Source of the DNA: Aggregatibacter segnis ATCC 33393
GTDB lineage: Bacteria > Pseudomonadota > Gammaproteobacteria > Enterobacterales > Pasteurellaceae
DNA length: 64,000 nt
Direction: 5' to 3'
Assembly (NCBI RefSeq): GCF_000185305.1
Contig: NZ_GL622200.1
Location: 637,252 to 701,251, forward strand
In this document: one piece after another, positions 38,691 through 45,787 of the stretch
Layout of the letters: each line of letters opens with the position of its first letter
Position numbering within the stretch: position 1 is the stretch's first letter
Position numbers and translations under genes: made by a program
Notes under the pieces: model-generated
The model's database searches: none
Told to the model about the DNA's origin: nothing
Seen by the model: only the letters and a program-made list of their open reading frames with translations

Positions 38691-39854
38691 TTACTGTTGT
38701 TTGAGCAGCGTTTCGTAGCGTTCGTCCGTTAAGGTCTTCAGAAAGGCTTCAAGGTCATCCAGTTGTTCGTCGCTTAACGGTGGCGCTTTGAGTTCTTCAA
38801 GATTCATCGTTGCGGCGTATTCCGGTGCTTCCCAAGGTTGCTGGGTTTCAGGATTCAGTTTACGTGCAGGGTTGTTAAAATGATCGAAATATTCCAACAC
38901 GGTGCGCAAATGTTTAAACACGCCGTTGTGCATATAAGGTGCGGTGACGGCAATGTTGCGCAGGGTAGGTACTTTGAATTTTCCCTTTTGGCGTTGATCG
39001 CCGTTGACCATTGGGTTATCCAACAAACCGTTATCGATAAAATCCTGGCTGAGCTGATTATGTGCGATTAAACGCTGATTTTTAGGCACGCCCATGTTGT
39101 AGTAGCGATAATTGGTGAAAGTTTCTTCCTTATGTTCGGCATCTTGCGCTTGATGGCAGTTGCTACAGTTGGTTTTGGTGTTATCAAAAAATAATTGTTT
39201 ACCACGTTCTTCTTGGGCGGTCATCGCATATTTACCTTGTAGCGATTTATCGTATTTGGCATCAAAAGGATGCAATAAACGTTTTTCTTGTTGGAATACA
39301 GCGAGGGCATCTTCCATGGCAGAATAAACACGATCTACACTTTCCCAAGTTTCTTTACCGTAATGTTGAGTAAAGAGCGTGAGATACATTGGTGTATTGA
39401 AAATTCGTTTAGCAACGGAAAGTTTGTCCGGCATCCCCATTTCCACCGGATTGATTGGCGGCCCGCCGGCTTGTTCTGCTAAGTTCTTAGCACGCCCATC
39501 CCAGAATTGACCACCCACATAATCCTGAATTTTTTCATCGTAATGAAATTCCGGTGCATAGCTTGCATAAAGCATGGTTGGCGCATTCCGCGTGCCGAAC
39601 CGCGTCGGATCATCACCTTGAGAGACCATTTTGTCTGCGCTGTTTTCTCGTAAGTCCACAAAGGCAGTGTCCGGGCTGTGGCAACTGGAACAGTTTTGGT
39701 TGCCGTGTAGAGAGAGGTTGTTATCAAAAAATAAAATTTGTCCCAATAATGCCTTATCAATTCCGCCTTTCGGCATTTCGCGGGCTTCTTTTTCTAGCGC
39801 CAAGGCAGACATTGGCAGCCATGCGGCAAGTAGCATTGTAAATAAACGGTTCAT
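38691..39854 (-). CDS. ccp: Di-haem cytochrome c peroxidase
   Basis: Periplasmic enzyme that reduces hydrogen peroxide with electrons from c-type cytochromes. A signal peptide (MNRLFTMLLAAWLPMSALAL) precedes two haem-attachment sites, CSSCH near residue 54 and CSNCH near 203, plus downstream Met/His haem-ligand candidates (TAPYMHNG). The 387 residues fit the bacterial CcpA family rather than the larger three-haem Ccp (YhjA) type. I choose ATG 39854 (AGGA 9 bases upstream) over ATG 39890, which would put 12 extra residues before the signal peptide. It is divergent from ytfE. Confidence 0.93.
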   Translation of the reverse strand: MNRLFTMLLAAWLPMSALALEKEAREMPKGGIDKALLGQILFFDNNLSLHGNQNCSSCHSPDTAFVDLRENSADKMVSQGDDPTRFGTRNAPTMLYASYAPEFHYDEKIQDYVGGQFWDGRAKNLAEQAGGPPINPVEMGMPDKLSVAKRIFNTPMYLTLFTQHYGKETWESVDRVYSAMEDALAVFQQEKRLLHPFDAKYDKSLQGKYAMTAQEERGKQLFFDNTKTNCSNCHQAQDAEHKEETFTNYRYYNMGVPKNQRLIAHNQLSQDFIDNGLLDNPMVNGDQRQKGKFKVPTLRNIAVTAPYMHNGVFKHLRTVLEYFDHFNNPARKLNPETQQPWEAPEYAATMNLEELKAPPLSDEQLDDLEAFLKTLTDERYETLLKQQ

Positions 39855-39927
39855 GGTTTGTCCTGGTAATAAAATGATGTTCTTTAGCATACCCTTTTTT
39901 CCCTTTTTTCTGTCTTACTCTTTTAAG

Positions 39928-39952
39928 GTATGACTTTTGACCTGAATCATAC
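39928..39952. promoter_or_regulatory. Inverted repeat between ccp and ytfE
   Basis: GTATGA and TCATAC flank a 13-base spacer in the divergent region. It could be an operator for a redox or nitric-oxide regulator, but I do not recognise it as a standard FNR or NsrR site. Confidence 0.3.
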
Positions 39953-40049
39953 AAAATCACTTTTTTTGAAAAAGTGCTTTATCTTCCCGTTAAATAGTTT
40001 ACTATTTCAGTCGGTTTTTTTGTTATCCACAATTATGGGGGAAATTATT

Positions 40050-40727
40050 ATGTCTTTTGCCGATAAAAAATTAAGTGAAATTGCGATTTCAATTCCGGGA
40101 TCAACCGCACTTTTACGTGAATATGATTTAGATTTTTGTTGTGGTGGTGCCGATACATTAGGTGCTGCAGTAGCAGAGAAAAATTTAAATTTAGCGGAAA
40201 TTGAAGCGCGTTTAACAGAATTGCAAAATAGTAAAAAACAGGACGATGAACAACGTTGGTTGACAGCACCTTACGCAGATATCATCGAGCACATTATTCA
40301 TCGTTATCATGAACGTCACAAACAACAGCTTTCTGAACTTTTTGTCTTGGCTGAGCGAGTAGAATCCGTTCACGGCGATCGTGATGATTGTCCAATTGGC
40401 GTTGCGGCTGAAATTCAAAATATTTATGCCGATTTAACAAGCCATATGATGAAAGAAGAGCAAATTTTGTTCCCGATGATCAAAATGGGTAACTATGCGA
40501 TGGCAAGAATGCCGATTCAAGTAATGGAACATGAACATGCTGAACACGGTGAGCATTTGGATGTATTGAAAGCGTTGACCAATAACTTAACGCCACCGGC
40601 AGATGCGTGTAATACTTGGCGTGCCCTCTATAGTGGGATTCAAGAATTTATGGATGATTTAATGATGCACATTCATACAGAAAATAATATTCTGTTTCCA
40701 CGTGTGATTGAGGAAGGCAGCAGATAA
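40050..40727 (+). CDS. ytfE: Di-iron protein for iron-sulfur cluster repair (YtfE/ScdA/RIC)
   Basis: Repairs iron-sulfur clusters damaged by nitric oxide or peroxide. It is 225 residues (E. coli YtfE 220). The N-terminal ScdA-type domain has DFCCGGADTL near 30; the hemerythrin-like domain carries the ligand histidines and glutamates in HRYHERH, HMMKEEQILFP, EHEHAEHGEHL and HIHTENNILFP. The ATG at 40050 follows GGGGGA; longer in-frame starts upstream give an unlikely N-terminus. Terminator follows. Confidence 0.94.
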   Translation: MSFADKKLSEIAISIPGSTALLREYDLDFCCGGADTLGAAVAEKNLNLAEIEARLTELQNSKKQDDEQRWLTAPYADIIEHIIHRYHERHKQQLSELFVLAERVESVHGDRDDCPIGVAAEIQNIYADLTSHMMKEEQILFPMIKMGNYAMARMPIQVMEHEHAEHGEHLDVLKALTNNLTPPADACNTWRALYSGIQEFMDDLMMHIHTENNILFPRVIEEGSR

Positions 40728-40758
40728 ACCCTGTTTTAACAATTTGACGTGTATAAAG

Positions 40759-40793
40759 AAAGCCATTAAATGCGATGTTTAATGGCTTTTTTA
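40759..40793 (+). terminator. Terminator after ytfE
   Basis: AAAGCCATTAAA pairs with TTTAATGGCTTT around a 7-base loop, followed by a T-run. It also lies 3' of the convergent DsrE-family gene. Confidence 0.88.
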
Positions 40794-40813
40794 TTTGTAA
40801 CGATATAAAAAGA

Positions 40814-41185
40814 TTAATTCAGTTGAAGTTGTCTTTGTGAAGCAAATAAGGATTCTGTAATAAAGCTGGCAGTCACAATTTCTGCTTCAGGATAAAGGCT
40901 TTCTTCGGATACGCCGTTATGTTGCATACAGGAAGAACACACAGCAATTCTACCACCTTTTGCAATAAAGGTATCAATGAGTTCACGAACCGGTTTGAAC
41001 GGTGCGCCAATATCGATTTTATCGCCGTAACCTTTAGCGCCGAGATGAACGGCATCAGAAAGCAATAAAATAACAGTGTCTTTGCCTTTTTCTAGGGCGT
41101 TTATTCCGACAGTAAAAGCAATAGTAACATTATTTGGATCGCGCTCATGGGCAGTTAATGTAATTAATAAATCAATGTTTTTCAT
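40814..41185 (-). CDS. DsrE-family protein
   Basis: A 123-residue DsrE/F-like protein with a Rossmann-like fold (NIDLLITLTAHERDPNNVTIAF at the start; VILLLSDAVHLGAKG near 40) and a cysteine pair in AVCSSCMQHNG near 83 where the family's active cysteine sits. DsrE proteins handle sulfur transfer, but many single-gene members have no known role. A consensus CRP site lies about 90 bases upstream. Confidence 0.8.
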   Translation of the reverse strand: MKNIDLLITLTAHERDPNNVTIAFTVGINALEKGKDTVILLLSDAVHLGAKGYGDKIDIGAPFKPVRELIDTFIAKGGRIAVCSSCMQHNGVSEESLYPEAEIVTASFITESLFASQRQLQLN

Positions 41186-41271
41186 GATGTTTCCTCTACG
41201 TTTTGGCCTGTTAAATAAAATAATTTATATATTTATATTTTTTGATTTTAAAGAGTTTTATTTCATTTGGC

Positions 41272-41287
41272 TGTGATTAAAATCACA
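41272..41287. promoter_or_regulatory. Consensus CRP binding site
   Basis: TGTGATTAAAATCACA fits TGTGA-N6-TCACA at every fixed position. It sits about 87 bases upstream of the DsrE-family start and about 1.8 kb from ettA's start, so the DsrE gene is the likely target. Confidence 0.65.
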
Positions 41288-41341
41288 AAATGAGAAATAA
41301 GTGAAATGTGGTTGTAAATATGTTGAGGAAATATAAAAAAT

Positions 41342-41369
41342 AACCCCAGATTCAATGAAGTCTGGGGTT
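41342..41369 (-). terminator. Terminator after ettA
   Basis: AACCCCAGA pairs with TCTGGGGTT around a 10-base loop; a T-rich run follows on the minus strand. Confidence 0.85.
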
Positions 41370-41393
41370 AAGGGTAAAACAATAAAGGCTTAC

Positions 41394-43064
41394 TTATTTC
41401 GCAATACGTTTATATTTCATGCGATGTGGTTGAAGGGCTTCAGCACCGAAGGTTTTCTTCTTCCATTCTTCATAATCGGAGAAGTTGCCTTCATAGAAGG
41501 TTACCTTGCCTTCATCACCGTAGTCTAAAATATGTGTAGCGATACGGTCCAAGAACCAGCGGTCATGGGAAATGACCATAGCACAGCCCGGGAATTCTAA
41601 GATAGCATTTTCCAATGCGCGTAAGGTTTCCACATCAAGGTCGTTGGTCGGTTCGTCCAGTAACAATACGTTACCGCCGGCTTGTAACAATTTTGCTAGA
41701 TGCAAACGACCGCGTTCACCACCGGAAAGTTCACCCACGCGTTTTTGCTGATCCACGCCTTTGAAGTTGAAGCGTCCTACATAAGCACGGCTTGGAATTT
41801 CAAAGTTGCCGATGGTTAAAATATCTTGTCCGTTAGAAACTTCTTCCCACACGGTTTTCTTGTCATCCATCGCATCACGGAATTGATCTACGGAAGCTAA
41901 CACGACGGTTTCACCTAAGGTGATGGAACCTGAATCCGGTTGTTCTTTACCGGAAAGCATACGGAATAAGGTCGATTTACCCGCGCCGTTCGCTCCAATA
42001 ATCCCAACGATAGCGCCTTTCGGAATACTGAAAGACAAATCGTCGATTAAAGTGCGGTCGCCGTAGGATTTACTTAAATGCTGCACTTCAATGACTTTAT
42101 CGCCTAAGCGTGGACCAGGTGGAATAAAGAGTTCGTTGGTTTCGTTACGTTTTTGATATTCGCCGGAATTAAGTTCCTCAAAACGGGCCATACGCGCTTT
42201 GCTTTTCGCTTGACGACCTTTTGGATTTTGGCGTACCCATTCCAATTCTTTCTCAATGGATTTTTGGCGGGCAGATTCTTGCGCTTGTTCTTGCGCCAAA
42301 CGTTTTTCTTTTTGTTCCAACCAAGAAGAGTAGTTGCCTTCCCAAGGAATACCTTCACCACGGTCAAGCTCCAAGATCCAACCGGCAACGTTATCTAAGA
42401 AGTAACGGTCGTGGGTAATTGCCACAACGGTGCCTTCGTAGTCGTGTAAGAAGCGCTCTAACCAGGCCACGGATTCTGCATCCAAGTGGTTGGTCGGTTC
42501 GTCTAACAACAACATATCCGGTTTTTCGAGCAATAAACGGCAAAGTGCCACACGACGGCGTTCCCCCCCGGATAAATGCTCGATTTTGGCATCCCAATCA
42601 GGCAAACGTAACGCATCAGCTGCGCGTTCTAATTGGTTATCTAAATTATGCCCGTCATGCGCTTGAATGATGGCTTCTAATTCTGCTTGTTCGGCAGCGA
42701 GCTTGTCGAAATCTGCATCGGGATCGGCATATAAGGCATAAACTTCATCTAAACGCGTTAACGCACGTTTAACGTCACCCACGGCTTCTTCAATCGCTTC
42801 ACGCACAGTTTGTTGCGGTTCAAGTTTTGGTTCTTGAGGAAGATAACCGATTTTAATGCCGGGTTGCGGACGAGCTTCCCCTTCGATTTCTTTATCAATG
42901 CCCGCCATAATGCGAAGCAACGTGGATTTACCTGCGCCGTTTAAGCCGAGCACACCAATTTTGGCTCCCGGGAAAAAGCTCAGGGAAATATCTTTTAGAA
43001 TATGACGTTTCGGCGGAACCACTTTGCCTACTCGGTGCATCGTGTAAACGAATTGTGTTGACAT
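41394..43064 (-). CDS. ettA: Energy-dependent translational throttle protein EttA
   Basis: ABC-F ATPase that binds the ribosomal E site and gates entry into elongation according to ATP/ADP. The 556 residues hold two ATP-binding cassettes: Walker A GLNGAGKST near 40 and GANGAGKST near 355, signatures LSGGERRRVALCR near 165 and LSGGERGRLHLAK near 445, and the arm/linker rich in Lys, Arg and Glu near 240-300. E. coli EttA has 555. There are no membrane segments. A good promoter lies upstream at 43178-43206. Confidence 0.96.
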   Translation of the reverse strand: MSTQFVYTMHRVGKVVPPKRHILKDISLSFFPGAKIGVLGLNGAGKSTLLRIMAGIDKEIEGEARPQPGIKIGYLPQEPKLEPQQTVREAIEEAVGDVKRALTRLDEVYALYADPDADFDKLAAEQAELEAIIQAHDGHNLDNQLERAADALRLPDWDAKIEHLSGGERRRVALCRLLLEKPDMLLLDEPTNHLDAESVAWLERFLHDYEGTVVAITHDRYFLDNVAGWILELDRGEGIPWEGNYSSWLEQKEKRLAQEQAQESARQKSIEKELEWVRQNPKGRQAKSKARMARFEELNSGEYQKRNETNELFIPPGPRLGDKVIEVQHLSKSYGDRTLIDDLSFSIPKGAIVGIIGANGAGKSTLFRMLSGKEQPDSGSITLGETVVLASVDQFRDAMDDKKTVWEEVSNGQDILTIGNFEIPSRAYVGRFNFKGVDQQKRVGELSGGERGRLHLAKLLQAGGNVLLLDEPTNDLDVETLRALENAILEFPGCAMVISHDRWFLDRIATHILDYGDEGKVTFYEGNFSDYEEWKKKTFGAEALQPHRMKYKRIAK

Positions 43065-43177
43065 AATTTTTCTCTGGTTAAGGGAAAAGTGCGGTCATTT
43101 TTATCGCTGTTTTTACATGCGGAATGACCTAAGGAAACAATAAATCATAAAAATCGTTGTCATGATTCTGGCGGCTC

Positions 43178-43206
43178 ATTCTACTTGATGTTTGCCGTTG
43201 TGCCAA
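43178..43206 (-). promoter_or_regulatory. Probable sigma-70 promoter of ettA
   Basis: On the minus strand TTGGCA (43206-43201) and TAGAAT (43183-43178) are spaced by exactly 17 bases, each one mismatch from consensus, followed by a GC-rich discriminator. The start codon of ettA is about 110 bases downstream, the leader containing an uptake signal. Confidence 0.6.
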
Positions 43207-43230
43207 TTTATCGCAGTAAAATTTTAGGCA

Positions 43231-43276
43231 TAAAAAAACCTCTCCGAAGAGAGGTAGGAAAGTAGTTTAGCTATTT
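43231..43276 (-). ncRNA. Candidate very short non-coding RNA (about 46 nt)
   Basis: A strong terminator (43231-43255: 7-base stem ACCTCTC/GAGAGGT closed by the stable TTCG tetraloop, then seven T on the minus strand) has no gene feeding it. About 20 bases upstream of the stem, a promoter (43283-43311) predicts initiation near 43276. The transcript would be a short A/U-rich 5' segment plus the terminator. The region upstream of that promoter (to 43498) has no minus-strand reading frame of note. It may be an sRNA, a decoy, or a by-product of the ettA leader region. Confidence 0.4.
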
Positions 43277-43282
43277 ATGATT

Positions 43283-43311
43283 ATTTTATTTAGGAACTTT
43301 ATGAATATCAA
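43283..43311 (-). promoter_or_regulatory. Probable promoter of the 43.25 kb small RNA
   Basis: TTGATA (43311-43306) and TAAAAT (43288-43283), each 5 of 6 to consensus, are spaced by 17 bases on the minus strand. Confidence 0.5.
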
Positions 43312-43417
43312 GCAATCACTTGATGGTGCTGAATGTTATCGATTTTTCAGTGAGAAGCAAAATGCAAAATTAGGTTTGTTTGATATAAATCAGAAAAAAC
43401 GGGTGATTTTTTCATGA
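43301..43417 (+). CDS. Possible 38-residue small protein
   Basis: ATG at 43301 preceded by AGGA (5 bases away) opens 38 codons ending in TGA, a polar peptide with no signal or membrane segment (start MNIKQSLDGAECYRFF). It is the only frame worth noting in the 434-base gap between ettA and zevA. No family is recognised; it could be a remnant of a lost gene. The start overlaps the promoter of the opposite-strand RNA. Confidence 0.2.
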   Translation: MNIKQSLDGAECYRFFSEKQNAKLGLFDINQKKRVIFS

Positions 43418-43498
43418 TGGATGCTTTTTTGAGCGCACTGTGGTGCATTTTTATTTATGCTAAAATAATGAAGTCAAATTTACCGGGAAGGTGAACCA

Positions 43499-44131
43499 GT
43501 GAAAAAAATAAGTTTATTTTTGATAACCTTAATTTGTGCCCAAACGCTTTTTGCGCATCCTCATGCGTTTATTGACATGAAAACGAAGGTGTTGGTGGAC
43601 AAACAACAATTAGTCGGTTTTTCGATGCAATGGATTTTAGATGAGCCCAGTTCAGCCGCTGTGTTATATGATGTAAAACAAGCAAAAGGTGACAAGAAAG
43701 CATTGCAGAAATTGATTGATGAGGTTATCGGCAATGTGGTCAATGAGCATTACTTTAGCTATTTATTTGATAAGCAAGGTAATAAAGTAAAATACAGCGC
43801 GAAACCAAAAAATTACGGCATGAAGAGCAGCGGGGCGCAGGTGTTGTATTATTTTGATTTTATGTTGTCAAAACCGCAGCTTTTGCAGGATAACGAATTT
43901 ACATTAAGTACTTACGATCCGACTTATTATGTTTCTATGTATTATGATCAGCCTTTTCATTCGGCTGTCGATTTTTCTCAATTACCGGAAAATTGTCATG
44001 GTGAGGTGCTGGAACCTGATGTTAATGAAAAGCTTAAAGCCTATGCTTCCTCGTTAGATCAGTCTCAACGCAACGAAGATGACACCCTTGGCGCGCAGTT
44101 TGCACAAAAAGTGCGGTTAATTTGCAAATAG
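43499..44131 (+). CDS. zevA: Zinc transporter accessory protein ZevA (DUF1007)
   Basis: Periplasmic DUF1007 protein, 210 residues, with a signal peptide (MKKISLFLITLICAQTLFA) and a mature end starting HPHAF, a likely metal-binding N-terminus. In H. influenzae ZevA and ZevB were described as a zinc acquisition pair important in infection; the family is otherwise found beside nickel/cobalt permeases. The GTG start at 43499 follows GGAAGG. An extended -10 sequence (TGCTAAAAT, ending at 43466) is a possible promoter. The stop overlaps nothing; zevB begins 14 bases later. Confidence 0.88.
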   Translation: MKKISLFLITLICAQTLFAHPHAFIDMKTKVLVDKQQLVGFSMQWILDEPSSAAVLYDVKQAKGDKKALQKLIDEVIGNVVNEHYFSYLFDKQGNKVKYSAKPKNYGMKSSGAQVLYYFDFMLSKPQLLQDNEFTLSTYDPTYYVSMYYDQPFHSAVDFSQLPENCHGEVLEPDVNEKLKAYASSLDQSQRNEDDTLGAQFAQKVRLICK

Positions 44132-44145
44132 TTTTTAAGAGATTC

Positions 44146-45168
44146 ATGAAATTCCGTTTATTTTATTTCCTGTTGTTAGGCATATTGCTACTTGCCTGTG
44201 TTTATTTGTTTCCATGGTTATTTTCCCATGTTGTACTCTGGCAACGGGAATTTAATCAGCTCATTTCTGCCTATTTACATGCTATAGAACTGCAGCCCGT
44301 TTATGCCGGCAGTTTGCTCATTTTAGTGAGTTTTTTATATGGTGTGTTTCATGCCTTGGGACCTGGGCATGGCAAGTTTATTATTGCCGGCTATTTGGCA
44401 ACTCATCAAACGAAGCTTGCACGTAGCATGCAAATCACTTTCTTCTCTTCTTTAGCACAAGGTTTCGTTGCCATTTTGGCGGTGTCTGTGGTGGTATTGA
44501 TTTTTCAGCTTTCCTCCGCCTACTTCAATTTAAGCCAATTATGGTTGGAACGAACCGCTTATGTTCTGGTGATTTTGCTTGGGCTGAGTTGGTGTTGGAA
44601 GAGCGGGAAAACGCTGTATAAACAGCATCGACAGAAGAAACAAAAATTACACATTAATACGATTCAACGCCCTATCAAAAATGAGATGCGAATTGCTGAA
44701 AAAAGTGCGGTAGGAATTTCAACTGTTTTTGCAGAAACACATACGGAACACCATGCTAACTGTGGTTGTGGTCATCAACATATTCCGGATCCTGACGCTT
44801 TGAATCAAAGCACAAATATAAAAGAAAGCGTATTGATTATTTTGAGTATCGGTATGCGTCCTTGCTCCGGTGCGATTTTTGTTTTGTTCCTTGCTTATAT
44901 GTTGGATTTGTTCCCTTGGGGCATCGTGGCAACATTAGCGATGTCGCTTGGCACGGGAATCACGTTATCGGCATTTGCTTTGTTGGTGCGTTATGCTCGC
45001 TCAACGGCGATTAAAATCGGCCAATGGTATCGTCGACCTTTTGCTGACATAAATATTGAAACTGTGGCGAAATGTCTTGCCGGTATCATGTTGATTTTCT
45101 TTGCACTAGCGTTGATTTATGGAACGACCTTGCCGGTAAGCGGAGGTGCGACACTATTTGCGAGATAA
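44146..45168 (+). CDS. zevB: Zinc transporter permease ZevB (NiCoT/RcnA-like)
   Basis: Integral membrane permease, 340 residues, with six or more membrane segments. The transport motif HALGPGHGKFIIAGYLATH near 77 and the later SIGMRPCSGAIFVLFLAY near 235 define the NicO/RcnA-like family. A cytoplasmic or periplasmic loop near 195-220 is rich in His and Cys (HTEHHANCGCGHQH), fitting zinc binding. ATG 44146 is preferred to an in-frame TTG at 44122 that lies within zevA. uvrB downstream repeats the H. influenzae order as I recall it. Confidence 0.88.
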   Translation: MKFRLFYFLLLGILLLACVYLFPWLFSHVVLWQREFNQLISAYLHAIELQPVYAGSLLILVSFLYGVFHALGPGHGKFIIAGYLATHQTKLARSMQITFFSSLAQGFVAILAVSVVVLIFQLSSAYFNLSQLWLERTAYVLVILLGLSWCWKSGKTLYKQHRQKKQKLHINTIQRPIKNEMRIAEKSAVGISTVFAETHTEHHANCGCGHQHIPDPDALNQSTNIKESVLIILSIGMRPCSGAIFVLFLAYMLDLFPWGIVATLAMSLGTGITLSAFALLVRYARSTAIKIGQWYRRPFADINIETVAKCLAGIMLIFFALALIYGTTLPVSGGATLFAR

Positions 45169-45210
45169 CGAGATAAAAAGAGGCGAGAATAAAAAGGATT
45201 CAGCAGAAAA

Positions 45211-45240
45211 AAATAAAAGCCCATAAGGAGGCTATGGGCT
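45211..45240 (-). terminator. Terminator after tRNA-Asn, shared with zevB
   Basis: AGCCCATA pairs with TATGGGCT around a 7-base loop; the minus strand continues into TTTTATTTTTTT, so its main role is ending the tRNA-Asn transcript. Confidence 0.75.
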
Positions 45241-45307
45241 CAAATTCTTTCGGTATGCTTTAGTTTTTATAAAAGGAGACAAATAAAAACTATCCAAAAG
45301 AAAAAAC

Positions 45308-45383
45308 TGGCTCCTCCTGCTGGACTTGAACCAGCGACATATGGATTAACAGTCCACCGTTCTACCGACTGAACTAAGGAGGA
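45308..45383 (-). tRNA. tRNA-Asn (anticodon GTT)
   Basis: A complete 76-base cloverleaf on the minus strand: acceptor TCCTCCT/AGGAGGA, anticodon loop CTGTTAA, T loop GTTCAAGTC and an encoded 3' CCA (45308-45310). Confidence 0.97.
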
Positions 45384-45413
45384 ATAAATTTGGTATCAAA
45401 AGATAGGCCGCGT

Positions 45414-45442
45414 ATGTTACTTATCCCTCTATAGGTTGTCAA
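45414..45442 (-). promoter_or_regulatory. Promoter of tRNA-Asn
   Basis: TTGACA (45442-45437) and TAACAT (45419-45414) are spaced by 17 bases and followed by the GC-rich discriminator ACGCGGCC, typical of stringently controlled stable-RNA promoters. Confidence 0.7.
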
Positions 45443-45486
45443 CACCTAAAATAAAAAATATTTCCCCGTTTTTAGTGTGATATTTC

Positions 45487-45508
45487 TATCCACAAACTCT
45501 GTGGATAA
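45487..45508. other. Inverted pair of DnaA boxes in an AT-rich gap
   Basis: TATCCACAA (45487-45495) and TGTGGATAA (45500-45508) face each other; the second is a perfect DnaA box (TTATCCACA on the minus strand). They lie in the 404-base gap between tRNA-Asn and uvrB, which is otherwise very AT-rich with no gene seen. The stem could also act simply as a hairpin. Confidence 0.4.
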
Positions 45509-45787
45509 GTTTGTGAGTTATTATTTTAAAAAGCATCCCGCCCCCGATAAAATCAGGCTTTATTGAAATTCGATATAAAATTGATTGTAAAATAACATTT
45601 TTTTATTTTTCAAATAGTTAACAAAAATCTAGAGAATTTTTTAAAATTTTTTTATAAATTTGTGATTCAGGCCACTTGACAAATATAACTCTGTGTAAAA
45701 CTTCATTTTTTATCACTCAATGTGGCGTGATAAATGTGTTAAAATGCGCAGCATTTAGAATATACCGTAAAAAAATGACCGCACTTT

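Noticed and set aside
45384-45787. The chromosomal replication origin
   Set aside because: There are only two DnaA boxes, and none of the usual origin neighbours (dnaA, mnmG, mioC or rpmH) is in the window.
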